42,584 bases of DNA from an uncultured Bacteroidia bacterium (GTDB lineage Bacteria; Bacteroidota; Bacteroidia; Bacteroidales; F082), in contig CACZQL010000039.1 in NCBI GenBank assembly GCA_902783365.1, positions 1 through 42,584 of the forward strand, in the 5' to 3' direction. This document shows, piece after piece, positions 7,047-15,007 of this stretch; positions within the stretch are counted from its first letter, which is position 1, and every line of letters starts with the position of its first letter. The notes below the pieces were generated by a model that saw nothing but the letters and a program-made list of their open reading frames with translations, was not told the DNA's origin and ran no database searches. Position numbers and translations under genes: made by a program.

Positions 7047-7078
7047 TTTGAGTGGTTACACTAAAATTCGTACTTTTG
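7047..7078 (+). promoter_or_regulatory. Promoter (-33 and -7) for yitT
   Basis: TTTG at 7047-7050, a 20-nt spacer and TACTTTTG at 7071-7078 give a good Bacteroidota promoter, 23 bp before the ATG at 7101. Confidence 0.7.
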
Positions 7079-7100
7079 CGCTTTCAAAAACTTTCATGCC

Positions 7101-8045
7101 ATGAAAAACGAAAAACTGAAGCAGCAAATCATTGCCTACGCCTTGCTGGTGTTGGGCTCCGCCCTTTTCGCTGTGGGCGATGTGATGTTTGTGAACCCCT
7201 ACCATCTGGCGCCTGGCGGTGTTTATGGTCTCGCCAACGTGTTCAATGCCTTGTGGGGATGGAAGATCTCCCTGGCCGGCATCTGCATGGATATCCCCTT
7301 GCTGATTATCGGCACTATCATTCTGGGTCCCAAGTTCGGCATCAAAACCATTATCTCGGTCATTTTGATTCCGGTGTTCACTTTCCTTTTAGAAAGCACC
7401 TGGGGTTACGCTCCGGTGATACACGACGGGCCTTTCTTCGACGCTGAGGTGCAGTCGTCGCTGTATTTCATGGAGGGCGAGACGCAGCGTTTCTTCATGC
7501 CTGACTTCTTCCTCAACACGGTGGTCTCCGGCCTCATCTACGGGTTGGCCATCGGTGTCATTTTCCGTTCGGGCGCCACTTCGGGCGGCTCCGATATCAT
7601 CGCCATGATTGTCCATAAATACACGAAGATCAGCCTCGGCACGCTGGTGCTCATCGTGGATAGCATCATCTCGCTGACCACCCTCATCGCCTTCGAGGAC
7701 ATTCGTCTTCCTATTTATTCGGTCATCCTCATCTTCATTGAGAGCAAGATCATCGACTTGGTGGTAGAGGGTGTGAAGAGCTATAAGACGGCCTTCATCG
7801 TCACCGACAAGATTGAAGAGGTGCGCAACTTCATCATCAAGGACTTGGACCGTAGCGGCACGGTGTTCTCAGGCAGCGGCCTTTACCAGGGCGCCGAGCG
7901 CAAGATGCTCTATGTGACGCTCAACCGTTCCGACCTTGTGAAGCTGAAGTCGAATCTCCGTTTCCTCGACCCCAACGCTTTTGTCAACGTCATTGAGAGC
8001 TCCGAGATCATGGGCAACGGCTTCAAGGCCTTGCCTACGGAATAA
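7101..8045 (+). CDS. YitT family membrane protein (DUF161 + DUF2179)
   Basis: 314 residues. The N-terminal two-thirds is a polytopic membrane region with about six hydrophobic segments. YitT landmarks include NPYHLAPGGVYGLANVFN near residues 32-49 and FRSGATSGGSDIIAMI around 157-172. The last ~90 residues form a soluble DUF2179 domain containing RSGTVFSGSGLYQGAERKML. The family is widespread in bacteria; its substrate is unknown, and a transport role is only inferred. The gene is monocistronic, with a promoter at 7047-7078 and a terminator at 8117-8145. The 111-bp gap after it holds no gene. Confidence 0.92.
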   Translation: MKNEKLKQQIIAYALLVLGSALFAVGDVMFVNPYHLAPGGVYGLANVFNALWGWKISLAGICMDIPLLIIGTIILGPKFGIKTIISVILIPVFTFLLESTWGYAPVIHDGPFFDAEVQSSLYFMEGETQRFFMPDFFLNTVVSGLIYGLAIGVIFRSGATSGGSDIIAMIVHKYTKISLGTLVLIVDSIISLTTLIAFEDIRLPIYSVILIFIESKIIDLVVEGVKSYKTAFIVTDKIEEVRNFIIKDLDRSGTVFSGSGLYQGAERKMLYVTLNRSDLVKLKSNLRFLDPNAFVNVIESSEIMGNGFKALPTE

Positions 8046-8116
8046 CCTTCGTTATTGATTATCAAGACGTAAGGGGCGGGCTTCGGCATGTTCCCTCCAG
8101 CGATAACACAGATTAG

Positions 8117-8145
8117 CCCCTCTTTTCAGAGGGGTTTTTGTTTTT
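8117..8145 (+). terminator. Rho-independent terminator after yitT
   Basis: A 7-bp perfect stem CCCCTCT/AGAGGGG with TTTC loop, followed by TTTTTGTTTTT. Confidence 0.9.
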
Positions 8146-8156
8146 CGAATGCTGTT

Positions 8157-8894
8157 CTATTGTGAGTTCCCCATCCTTTCCCGGGCGATTTCAAAGTACT
8201 TGGCATCCAATTCAATGCCGATGAAACTCCTGTTGAGATGTTGGCAGGCCACGCCGGTGCTGCCACTGCCCATGGTGAAGTCCAGTACGGTGGCACCTTC
8301 GTCGGTGTAGGTCTTCACCAAATATTCCATCAACGAGAGGGGCTTCTGGGTGGGATGGAGGTTGGAAGTCAGGATGTCACGCTTGAATTGCACAATCTGA
8401 AGGGGATACCGCGTCCCGTTGTCCTGATATTCATTGGGTTTCCCGTTCCTTACGTCCACTAAAAAGCCCAGCTTTCCGTCTTTTATCTTGTTGGTCCTTT
8501 TGGGTCCATTATGCCGCACCATCTGCGGATGATACACGGGCTGTGCCTTGTAAAACACATTGATGGTCTCGATGACCTTGCCAGGCCGTTTCTTCAACTG
8601 GAAAATATTGGTAGCCCGCTCTTTCTGCCAATAGATGTCGTAACGGTACTCTTCAATATTGGAGATGCGCAAATAAGAGTTGAAGGGCTCGTTGCCGAAC
8701 AGCAGGATGGGGGTGTCGTCTTTGCGTAATTGCTTGATACACTCCCACATGCTATTGAAGGGGATGACGGCGTCCCAGGCACACAAGGTGGTGCCGTAGG
8801 GCGGGTCGGTGATGACGGCATCGACTTTGACTCCTTCGTCGATGAGTCTCCGCATCATCTCGATGCAGTCTCCGTGATAGAGCTGGCAGTCCAT
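8157..8894 (-). CDS. Orphan site-specific DNA methyltransferase (N4-cytosine/N6-adenine, beta-class order)
   Basis: 245 residues from ATG at 8894. Catalytic motif IV is DPPYG at residues 30-34 and the AdoMet-binding motif I is DFTMGSGSTG at about 205-214; motif IV before motif I is the beta-class order. HPTQKPLSLMEYLV before motif I and the final GIELDAKYFEIA are also typical of this group. It methylates an exocyclic amino group; the target sequence and A or C specificity cannot be read from the protein. No restriction endonuclease gene is nearby, so it looks solitary. The start overlaps the purN stop by one base (TGATG), implying translational coupling. Its small size and lack of partner resemble phage-derived methyltransferases. 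Confidence 0.9.
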   Translation of the reverse strand: MDCQLYHGDCIEMMRRLIDEGVKVDAVITDPPYGTTLCAWDAVIPFNSMWECIKQLRKDDTPILLFGNEPFNSYLRISNIEEYRYDIYWQKERATNIFQLKKRPGKVIETINVFYKAQPVYHPQMVRHNGPKRTNKIKDGKLGFLVDVRNGKPNEYQDNGTRYPLQIVQFKRDILTSNLHPTQKPLSLMEYLVKTYTDEGATVLDFTMGSGSTGVACQHLNRSFIGIELDAKYFEIARERMGNSQ

Positions 8895-9466
8895 CAAGCG
8901 TTCTCGTTAAAGAGGATCCTTTCGATGACTTCGGGAAAATGCTTCTGCTCCAGTCCATGGATTTTCGCGGCCAGACTGTCGGGGGTCTCTCCCTCCTCCA
9001 GGGCGACCTTGGCCTGGAAGATGATCTCTCCGCTGTCATACACCTCGTTCACGTAGTGGATGGTGATGCCCGAGAAGGCTTCCTTTGCGGCCACCACGGC
9101 CTCGTGCACATGCGCTCCGTAAAAGCCTTTGCCTCCGTATTTTGGCAATAGGGCAGGGTGGATGTTGATGATCTGCTGGGGATAGGCTTGTATGAGCCCC
9201 GATGGAATCTTCCAAAGGAATCCTGCAAGCACTATCAAATCGCATCGCAAGGCGGCCATCTCTTCGGTGAATGCCTGGCTGTTGAACTCCTTGCGGGTAA
9301 TCATCCTGAGGGGGATACCTAGGTTCTTGGCCCTCTCGATGGCGTAGGCTTTCGGGTTGTTGCATACCACGTTGACAATCTCAACCTCGGGGTTGTCGTG
9401 GAAATAGTCGGCGATGCGTTGCAGGTTGGTGCCGTTGCCGGAGACGAATATGGAGATTCTTTTCAT
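8894..9466 (-). CDS. purN: Phosphoribosylglycinamide formyltransferase
   Basis: 190 residues, the usual size for PurN. It transfers a formyl group from 10-formyl-THF to GAR in purine synthesis. The substrate phosphate-binding region is SGNGTNLQRI near the N-terminus. The catalytic Asn and His are in NIHPALLPKYGGKGFYG and the catalytic Asp in VYDSGEII. It starts 3 bp after the upstream secreted-protein gene and overlaps the methyltransferase gene by one base, so all three probably share one mRNA. A housekeeping purine gene in this company is unexpected and probably reflects operon rearrangement. Confidence 0.96.
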   Translation of the reverse strand: MKRISIFVSGNGTNLQRIADYFHDNPEVEIVNVVCNNPKAYAIERAKNLGIPLRMITRKEFNSQAFTEEMAALRCDLIVLAGFLWKIPSGLIQAYPQQIINIHPALLPKYGGKGFYGAHVHEAVVAAKEAFSGITIHYVNEVYDSGEIIFQAKVALEEGETPDSLAAKIHGLEQKHFPEVIERILFNENA

Positions 9467-9469
9467 GGT

Positions 9470-11815
9470 TTATCGGATTTTGAGGGTGACGGTTTCTTTG
9501 TTTCTCAGGTCGAACCATATCATGCTTCCTTCGGGGGTTTCCTTGATATGGTAGAATTTGTTCTCAGGGAAGAAGGGTGCGGGGCATAGCAAGGTCAAGC
9601 CGTTGATTCTCTTGCCTTTGTTGACCAGCATGATGGTATGTGCGTCAATGATGTGGTATTCCACCTGAAGCAGGGCGGTGTAATGGTCCAGGTAGGTTTT
9701 CACGGTCATGGGCAGCATCTTTCCTTGGGCTTTGAGGTCGGCGATGCGTTTCAGGGCTCGGTTCATGCCGGGCAGCGCCACGATGTCGCCTTCGTCATTG
9801 TAGGTCCAGAAAGCCCTCGCGGGGTTGGTCCAGGCAGGATAGGTGTGGGTGATGTGGACACTGTGGCTCTCGACGATTCGTTGCAACCGGTTGGGATGGT
9901 AGTAGAAGTCCCAGTCGTCGTCGCTGTTGGCGTCGAGGGTGGAGGGGGTGGACCAGGCTAAGAAAGGTGAGAGGTGAGAGGTGAGAGGTGAGAGTTGGGA
10001 GGGCAGGGTGGTGATTTGGCGGTTGGGGAGGGCGTCACCGAAACCTAAGTAGGGTTGGGTGAGGTTGTTGTCGAAACACCATGCTTCCATGCGGTTTTCC
10101 TCGTAATAGGCATTCCAAAGGTATCGGATGCCGTATTGCTGCCATAAGGCTCCGGCGTAAAGGTCCGATTCGGGGTTTAAACCGTCGCAGACCAGGTCTT
10201 CTCGGTTGTTGCGGGAACCGTTGTTGTAGCCGTGGTCGATCCAGGAGGCGGAGCGGTAATGCCGTTTCATGTAGGCGAGGGCTTCTTTTAGGTTGGAAGC
10301 GGTACTGGTGTATTGTTCGGGCGTGTGCAGGCAGATTTCGAACCCTGCATCGTCCAGCTGGTCAAGCAATTGCTTGAATTCTTTGTCGGTTCTGAGGGTG
10401 GCTTGGAGCCCTGGGAAGGCTCCGTGGCTGGCTTCTTGGTTGGTGATGCCGTCGGGGTTGTTGTAAAAAACACTTTTGGTCACCGGAATGCCGTAATGGA
10501 CAAAGCCTCCGGTGGCGTCTTTGGCCCTGGTGATATGTTCGTTGCCAAAACATACCGCGCGGTGGGTGCGAAGATCGGTCCAGTCGGCATGTTCGGTGAA
10601 GATGATGCCCGACTCGTAGCCGTCGGGGATGGGAATGATCCTGGGCAAGTCCTTGGCGTCCGCGCCGATGCACAGGTTAAATGATGAAGTCAGGGTGTCA
10701 CCCGCGTGGATGTCGCGGTAGGAGATATCCTCGAAGTGGTCTTCCAGTGTGTCGTTGAGGGGATAGTGGATCATGGGGTGGTCTCTCCAATAATCCACGT
10801 TGAAGAACACTGTCCTGTTTTTGGTGTCGAGTTGCATGGAGGAGATGCCGGTGGGATGGTAGCAGCTGACGGACCTAGGGCCTTCGCCGATGGTGAATCC
10901 TTCGCGGTCGAGGTAATACTCGGTTTGGAGCATGACGCTGTCGGCTTTGAAGTTTCGGCGGTAAACGGTCTGGATGGGGTCGGTAAAGGGGATGACAAAG
11001 GCCTGTCGAAGCAGGTGGCAGTCTTTGGTGAAGGTGGAGTGGAGGGTGTGTCGCAGCTCCTTGACGTATTGGCTTTGAAGGATGGTGAGGCGGGTGGTGC
11101 CGATGGAAGAGGTGGCCAGCGCTTGCTCATGCAGGATGAAGGGAGTGAATTCGGTGATGGTGTCATGGTCAAGGACGTATTCGTTCAGCAGTAAGATGGG
11201 GCCGGAGAGGGGGAGGGTGTCGCCCAAGAGCCTCAGCTGCATGCCGTCAGGCCTTGGTTCGGGGGCTAGTGTCATGGAGGGGAGGTACGAGGGTGTCTCG
11301 AAGGTGCTGAGTTCCAGCTGGGCGTTGTCGATATGGATGAGTGACTTGTTGGGATTCCAAATAAAGGATTTCAGGGTGCTGTGGGTGAGGTAGTCGAAGG
11401 GGATTTGGGTCTCGATGGCGGTGTGGAACCATTGGGCGCTGTCGTTGGCGTATGGGCTCAAGGCATAGCTTTGCCAGTAGAGGGTGTTGCCGTCGCGCAG
11501 GATGGTGAGCACAAGATCGCCTTGTCCGATAGTGTCGGGGAAACGGAAGTCTGCCTCATAGCGCAGGTGTAGGTTTTTGCCGAGGAGGCTTTCGGGGATA
11601 GGCAGTTCGAAGCCAAACCCGTACTCGATGAGACTGTTGCAGAGGCTCACATGGTTTTCCGAGCCGAAGGTGGTGTCGATGGAGGGGTGAACATTGAACC
11701 ACGGGAAATCGTAGATATTGAATTCCAAGTTGTTGGAATATTGTTGCCCTTGGACGTTGAGGGCCCAGGCTAACAGGAAAACGATTGTCAATGGCTTAAA
11801 ACAGGTACCTTTCAT
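9470..11815 (-). CDS. Secreted protein of unknown function, possible polysaccharide-deacetylase-like fold
   Basis: 781 residues from ATG at 11815, where a Sec signal peptide starts (PLTIVFLLAWALNVQGQ); a longer frame upstream would place the signal peptide internally and read through the promoter. Residues ~25-190 look like a beta-rich module. From about residue 425 on, segments such as IIFTEHADWTD, GFEICLHTPEQ and SASWIDHGYNNG resemble the spaced Asp/His and Arg-type motifs of NodB-like deacetylases and related glycan hydrolases; this is weak. Near residues 607-618 a tandem 7-bp repeat is translated as SQLSPLTSHLSP, probably a loop. It is first in an operon with purN and the methyltransferase. 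An extracellular carbohydrate-active role is an inference only. Confidence 0.7.
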   Translation of the reverse strand: MKGTCFKPLTIVFLLAWALNVQGQQYSNNLEFNIYDFPWFNVHPSIDTTFGSENHVSLCNSLIEYGFGFELPIPESLLGKNLHLRYEADFRFPDTIGQGDLVLTILRDGNTLYWQSYALSPYANDSAQWFHTAIETQIPFDYLTHSTLKSFIWNPNKSLIHIDNAQLELSTFETPSYLPSMTLAPEPRPDGMQLRLLGDTLPLSGPILLLNEYVLDHDTITEFTPFILHEQALATSSIGTTRLTILQSQYVKELRHTLHSTFTKDCHLLRQAFVIPFTDPIQTVYRRNFKADSVMLQTEYYLDREGFTIGEGPRSVSCYHPTGISSMQLDTKNRTVFFNVDYWRDHPMIHYPLNDTLEDHFEDISYRDIHAGDTLTSSFNLCIGADAKDLPRIIPIPDGYESGIIFTEHADWTDLRTHRAVCFGNEHITRAKDATGGFVHYGIPVTKSVFYNNPDGITNQEASHGAFPGLQATLRTDKEFKQLLDQLDDAGFEICLHTPEQYTSTASNLKEALAYMKRHYRSASWIDHGYNNGSRNNREDLVCDGLNPESDLYAGALWQQYGIRYLWNAYYEENRMEAWCFDNNLTQPYLGFGDALPNRQITTLPSQLSPLTSHLSPFLAWSTPSTLDANSDDDWDFYYHPNRLQRIVESHSVHITHTYPAWTNPARAFWTYNDEGDIVALPGMNRALKRIADLKAQGKMLPMTVKTYLDHYTALLQVEYHIIDAHTIMLVNKGKRINGLTLLCPAPFFPENKFYHIKETPEGSMIWFDLRNKETVTLKIR
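9962..9996. repeat. Heptamer repeat GAGAGGT x5 inside a coding sequence
   Basis: Units GAAAGGT, GAGAGGT, GAGAGGT, GAGAGGT and GAGAGTT on the plus strand. They fall inside the secreted-protein gene, read on the other strand as Ser/Leu/Pro-rich sequence. The same unit recurs at 35702-35729. Confidence 0.9.
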
Positions 11816-11841
11816 AGTGGGTTGCTTTGGAATCCGACCTG

Positions 11842-11857
11842 CAAAAATACAAAAGTA
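11842..11857 (-). promoter_or_regulatory. Two adjoining -7 boxes for the secreted protein/purN/methyltransferase operon
   Basis: On the minus strand TACTTTTG (11850-11857) is followed at once by TATTTTTG (11842-11849). Both match TAnnTTTG, and the ATG lies 26 bp beyond. The boxes come right after the ftsZ terminator. Confidence 0.6.
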
Positions 11858-11863
11858 ATGAGA

Positions 11864-11907
11864 AAAGTCATCGGTTACTCGCAAGGTTTGTTTTCGCCGA
11901 TGACTTT
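11864..11907 (-). terminator. Terminator of the dcw cluster after ftsZ
   Basis: An 11-bp perfect stem, AAAGTCATCGG with CCGATGACTTT, with a 22-nt loop, followed on the minus strand by a T-rich stretch (TTTTCTCATTACTTTTG). It lies 21 bp after the ftsZ stop. Confidence 0.75.
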
Positions 11908-11928
11908 CGAAGAGGAATTGTTTTAGAT

Positions 11929-13617
11929 TTAATCAACGTTACCGTGGAGGAAGGTGTTTTCTGAACACGTTCCGGTACTCGTTGTCGAATAGCGGGAGAT
12001 TTCATCCTCTGTTTCAATCTCCTCGTAGTTGTTGTTTCTTCTCATATAGGCAGGTTGGCGTTCGAGTTCTTCGAGGCCTTTCTGCGTTTTGAAGTTGAGG
12101 CTCAACGCCCTGAGTCTGTTGCGTTTGAGTTCTTCTTTCGGGTCGTAGGGCTTCGTCTTGGAATCTTCTAAGGTGATGGTGGTCACTGGGGCTACTTCTG
12201 CGGTTTGGGCATACACGATGTTTCTTTCGTGGTTTGAGATCTCGAAGCTGTCATCTTCTTCGACGGTGTTGGCGAAGGGGTTGTCGAACACTTTCACTTG
12301 CGGTTCCGGTTCCAAGGTGTGGGTGGTGACTTTTGTCACGGGGGCGGTCTCTTCGTGTTTGACGACAGGGGCGCCGAAGTTGAACGCTTCGTCGTTGCTC
12401 TCATCCAGGGAGTGGACCACCACGCCTTGATGGGTTTCGGGTTTGCCGGTTTCTTTTGGGTCAGGGTTTTCCTTGGTCTCGGCTACGGGTTTCTTCTCTT
12501 CTTGGGGATAGAGTTCGTAGGTGGTGCGTCCGGGGGTCGGGTCGCAGGTGCCTCCGCATACGGTGTTTTCTTTGGTTTGCTCGAACAGGGGTCCCTGAGG
12601 CTCATTGGCGGGTTTTTCTTTGGCCGGTTCTTCTTTCTTGAAGCCTTTGCTCTCGAATCCTGTGGCGATGAGCGTCACGCTGATGTCTTGGCCGAGTGAT
12701 TCGTCCACGCCGTTGCCCCAGATCACGTCGGAGCAGTTGCCGCAGATGCTTTGGGTGTATTCGGTGATTTCCACCACTTCGTCGAGCGACACCTCGTCGG
12801 TGCCGGAGGTGATGTAGAGCAGGACGTTCTTGGCGCCTTCGATGTTGGAGTCGTTGAGCAGGGGAGAGTTGATGGCGAGTTTGATGGCTTCTTCGGCGCG
12901 GTTTTCGCCGCCGGCGCGTCCGGTGCCCATGATGGCGCGTCCGCTGTCTTTCATCACCGTCTTGACGTCTTCGAAGTCCACGTTGACATAGCCGGTCACG
13001 GTGATGATCTCGGCGATGCCTTTGGCGGCGGTGGTGAGCACGTCGTCGGCTTTTTTGAAGGCCTCGGTGAGTTTCATGTTGCCGTAGGAGTCGCGGAGCT
13101 TGTCGCTGCTGATGATGATGAGGGTATCGACATGCTGTTTCAGCTCTTCGATGCCGGCCAAGGCCTGTTGTTTGCGGCGGCGTCCCTCGCACTCGAAGGG
13201 CAGGGTGACGATGCCGACGGTCAGGATGTCTTTGTCTTTGGCGATGCGGGCCACCACAGGGGCCGCTCCGGTGCCGGTGCCGCCACCCATGCCGGCGGTG
13301 ACAAACAGCATCTTGGTGTTCTCGTCGAGGATCTTGGAGATCTCTTCCTCACTGCTCAAGGCGGCCTCGCGTCCCACATTGGGGTCGTTGCCTGCGCCGA
13401 GCTCGCGTTTGCCAAGGTGTACCTTGGTGGGCACAGTGCTTCTGGTTAATGCTTGGTAATCAGTGTTGCACAAGACGAAATCCACCCCTTGGATGCCTTC
13501 CTCGAGCATGTGGTTCACGGCGTTGCCTCCACCGCCACCCACACCGATGACCTTGATGTAGTTGCTAGGCTTCTCACACATCGGCCTGAACATCTCGTTA
13601 TTTGTAAAATCTTCCAT
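11929..13617 (-). CDS. ftsZ: Cell division protein FtsZ
   Basis: 562 residues. The GTPase core spans about residues 18-325, with VIGVGGGGGNAVNHM, the tubulin signature GGGTGTGAAP, the T5-region Asp in KKADDVL and the synergy-loop segment DFEDVKTVM. FtsZ polymerises into the division ring. A long, acidic, Pro/Thr-rich linker of about 190 residues follows, then LERQPAYMRRN at about 518-528, the conserved C-terminal peptide region that binds FtsA, and a further 34-residue tail ending FLHGNVD as in Bacteroidales FtsZ. It is last in the dcw operon, 19 bp after ftsA, and followed by a terminator. The linker is longer than in most bacteria (E. coli FtsZ is ~383 residues). Confidence 0.98.
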   Translation of the reverse strand: MEDFTNNEMFRPMCEKPSNYIKVIGVGGGGGNAVNHMLEEGIQGVDFVLCNTDYQALTRSTVPTKVHLGKRELGAGNDPNVGREAALSSEEEISKILDENTKMLFVTAGMGGGTGTGAAPVVARIAKDKDILTVGIVTLPFECEGRRRKQQALAGIEELKQHVDTLIIISSDKLRDSYGNMKLTEAFKKADDVLTTAAKGIAEIITVTGYVNVDFEDVKTVMKDSGRAIMGTGRAGGENRAEEAIKLAINSPLLNDSNIEGAKNVLLYITSGTDEVSLDEVVEITEYTQSICGNCSDVIWGNGVDESLGQDISVTLIATGFESKGFKKEEPAKEKPANEPQGPLFEQTKENTVCGGTCDPTPGRTTYELYPQEEKKPVAETKENPDPKETGKPETHQGVVVHSLDESNDEAFNFGAPVVKHEETAPVTKVTTHTLEPEPQVKVFDNPFANTVEEDDSFEISNHERNIVYAQTAEVAPVTTITLEDSKTKPYDPKEELKRNRLRALSLNFKTQKGLEELERQPAYMRRNNNYEEIETEDEISRYSTTSTGTCSENTFLHGNVD

Positions 13618-13636
13618 TGTTATATGTTTTTATTTA

Positions 13637-15004
13637 TTATTCTAATCCGTCAACTTTGAAGAATCCGGTAATGATTTTGGTCAGGTCGAAGCCTTTGTGG
13701 CCGGAGCCCTCTTTCTTGTCCTTTTTCTTCTTGCTTTTTGGGGTCTCGGTTTCTTCTTCTTCCTCGGGTTCTTGTTCCACTACAACAGGTTCGGGGACTT
13801 GTGGGGTGAACACGGGTTGTTTTTGTTTGGCTTTCTCGAGTTTCTCCTGGTAGTCGGCGCGTTTGATGCCTTCGATGACGAGGCCGATGCCGGTGGCGTA
13901 CATGGGGCTGGCGAGTTCTTTGGCGGTGTCGTCGGTGAGATGCTCGTTGGGGTAGCCGATGCGGACGTCGAGGCCGGTCTTGAAGGCGGCCAGCTGTTGG
14001 ATGTGGCGCATCATGGCTCCGCCGCCGGTGAGCACGACGCCGGCGATGAGTTTGTGCTGGGAGTTGACTTTCTGGATCTCACAGTTCACCAGGTCGAAGA
14101 TTTCTTCCATTCTGGCCTGGATGATGTTGGCGAGGTTGCGGAACGAGATTTCCTTGGGGGCTCGGCCTCTGATGCCGGGGATGGAAACCACCTCGTCGTC
14201 GCGGTTCTCGCTGGCCACGGCGGAGCCGAACTTCACCTTCACGTCCTCAGCGTAGCGGCGGATGATGGCGCAGCCCTTGCTGATGGCCTCGGTGATGATG
14301 TTGCCTCCGAAGGGGATGACGGCGGAGTGGTAGATCTTGTTCTCGTGGAAGATGGCGATGTCGGTGGTGCCGCCTCCGATGTCCACCAGGGCGACGCCGG
14401 CTTCTTTTTCCTCTTCGTCGAGGGTGGCTTCGGCGGAGGCGATGGGCTCAAGGATCATCTGGTCCATCTCCAGACCGGCACGCTGGATGCACTTGACGAT
14501 GTTCATGGCCGCGGCCTTCTGTCCGATGATGACGTGGAAGTTGGCTTCCAATTTGCTTCCCAACATGCCTTTGGGCGTGGTGCCGATCTCGCCATCGACG
14601 AAGTATTCCTGCGGGATGACGTCGATGATTTCCTCGCCGGGGATCATGTTGATTTTGAAGGTGTCCTGACGCAGCTTCTCCAACTCCTCGTTGGTGATTT
14701 CCACGTCGCGGTTGTCGCGCATCAGCACGCCGCGGTGCTGGATGCTCTTGATGTGCGAGCCGGCGATGCCGACGTTGACGGTCTTGATATCGACGTTCGA
14801 CTGTGCCGACGCCTCATCGACAGCCGTGCGGATGGCGGTGACGGTCTCGTCGATGTTGTTCACGATGCCTCTGCTGACACCGGTAGAGATTGATTTGCCG
14901 TAGCCTAAGATCTCAATCTTTCCATTGGCCCCTCTTCTGCCCACGATGCAGGCGATTTTGGTGGTGCCGATGTCCAAGCCTACGATGATTTTTCCTTCAC
15001 TCAT
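13637..15004 (-). CDS. ftsA: Cell division protein FtsA
   Basis: 455 residues. It is an actin-like ATPase that tethers FtsZ to the membrane and recruits later division proteins. Phosphate-1 motif GLDIGTTKIACIVG lies at residues 9-22, phosphate-2 motif VDIGGGTTDIAIF near residues 202-214 and the adenosine motif VVLTGGGAMM near 325-334. After the core comes a low-complexity linker (PVVVEQEPEEEEETETPKS) with a basic stretch, and then a C-terminal amphipathic helix KGFDLTKIITGFFKV, the membrane-targeting sequence. It starts 3 bp after ftsQ and lies directly before ftsZ, the usual order. Confidence 0.98.
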   Translation of the reverse strand: MSEGKIIVGLDIGTTKIACIVGRRGANGKIEILGYGKSISTGVSRGIVNNIDETVTAIRTAVDEASAQSNVDIKTVNVGIAGSHIKSIQHRGVLMRDNRDVEITNEELEKLRQDTFKINMIPGEEIIDVIPQEYFVDGEIGTTPKGMLGSKLEANFHVIIGQKAAAMNIVKCIQRAGLEMDQMILEPIASAEATLDEEEKEAGVALVDIGGGTTDIAIFHENKIYHSAVIPFGGNIITEAISKGCAIIRRYAEDVKVKFGSAVASENRDDEVVSIPGIRGRAPKEISFRNLANIIQARMEEIFDLVNCEIQKVNSQHKLIAGVVLTGGGAMMRHIQQLAAFKTGLDVRIGYPNEHLTDDTAKELASPMYATGIGLVIEGIKRADYQEKLEKAKQKQPVFTPQVPEPVVVEQEPEEEEETETPKSKKKKDKKEGSGHKGFDLTKIITGFFKVDGLE

Positions 15005-15007
15005 AAT

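Noticed and set aside
8046-8116. Possible small RNA or riboswitch between yitT and its terminator
   Set aside because: The stretch has a few GC-rich bases but no conserved structure I recognise; it may just be 3' untranslated sequence.
8157-8894. Restriction-modification system
   Set aside because: Neither side has an endonuclease gene: the neighbours are yitT and purN.
11929-13617. FtsZ C-terminus abnormal because of the tail after QPAYMRRN
   Set aside because: Bacteroidales FtsZ proteins, as I recall, also carry an extra tail ending in a FLHxNVD-like sequence, so this is normal for the group.
13697-14893. 398-codon open frame antisense to ftsA
   Set aside because: It is the mirror of a well-supported gene, has Gly/Val/Asp-rich shadow composition and no family features.
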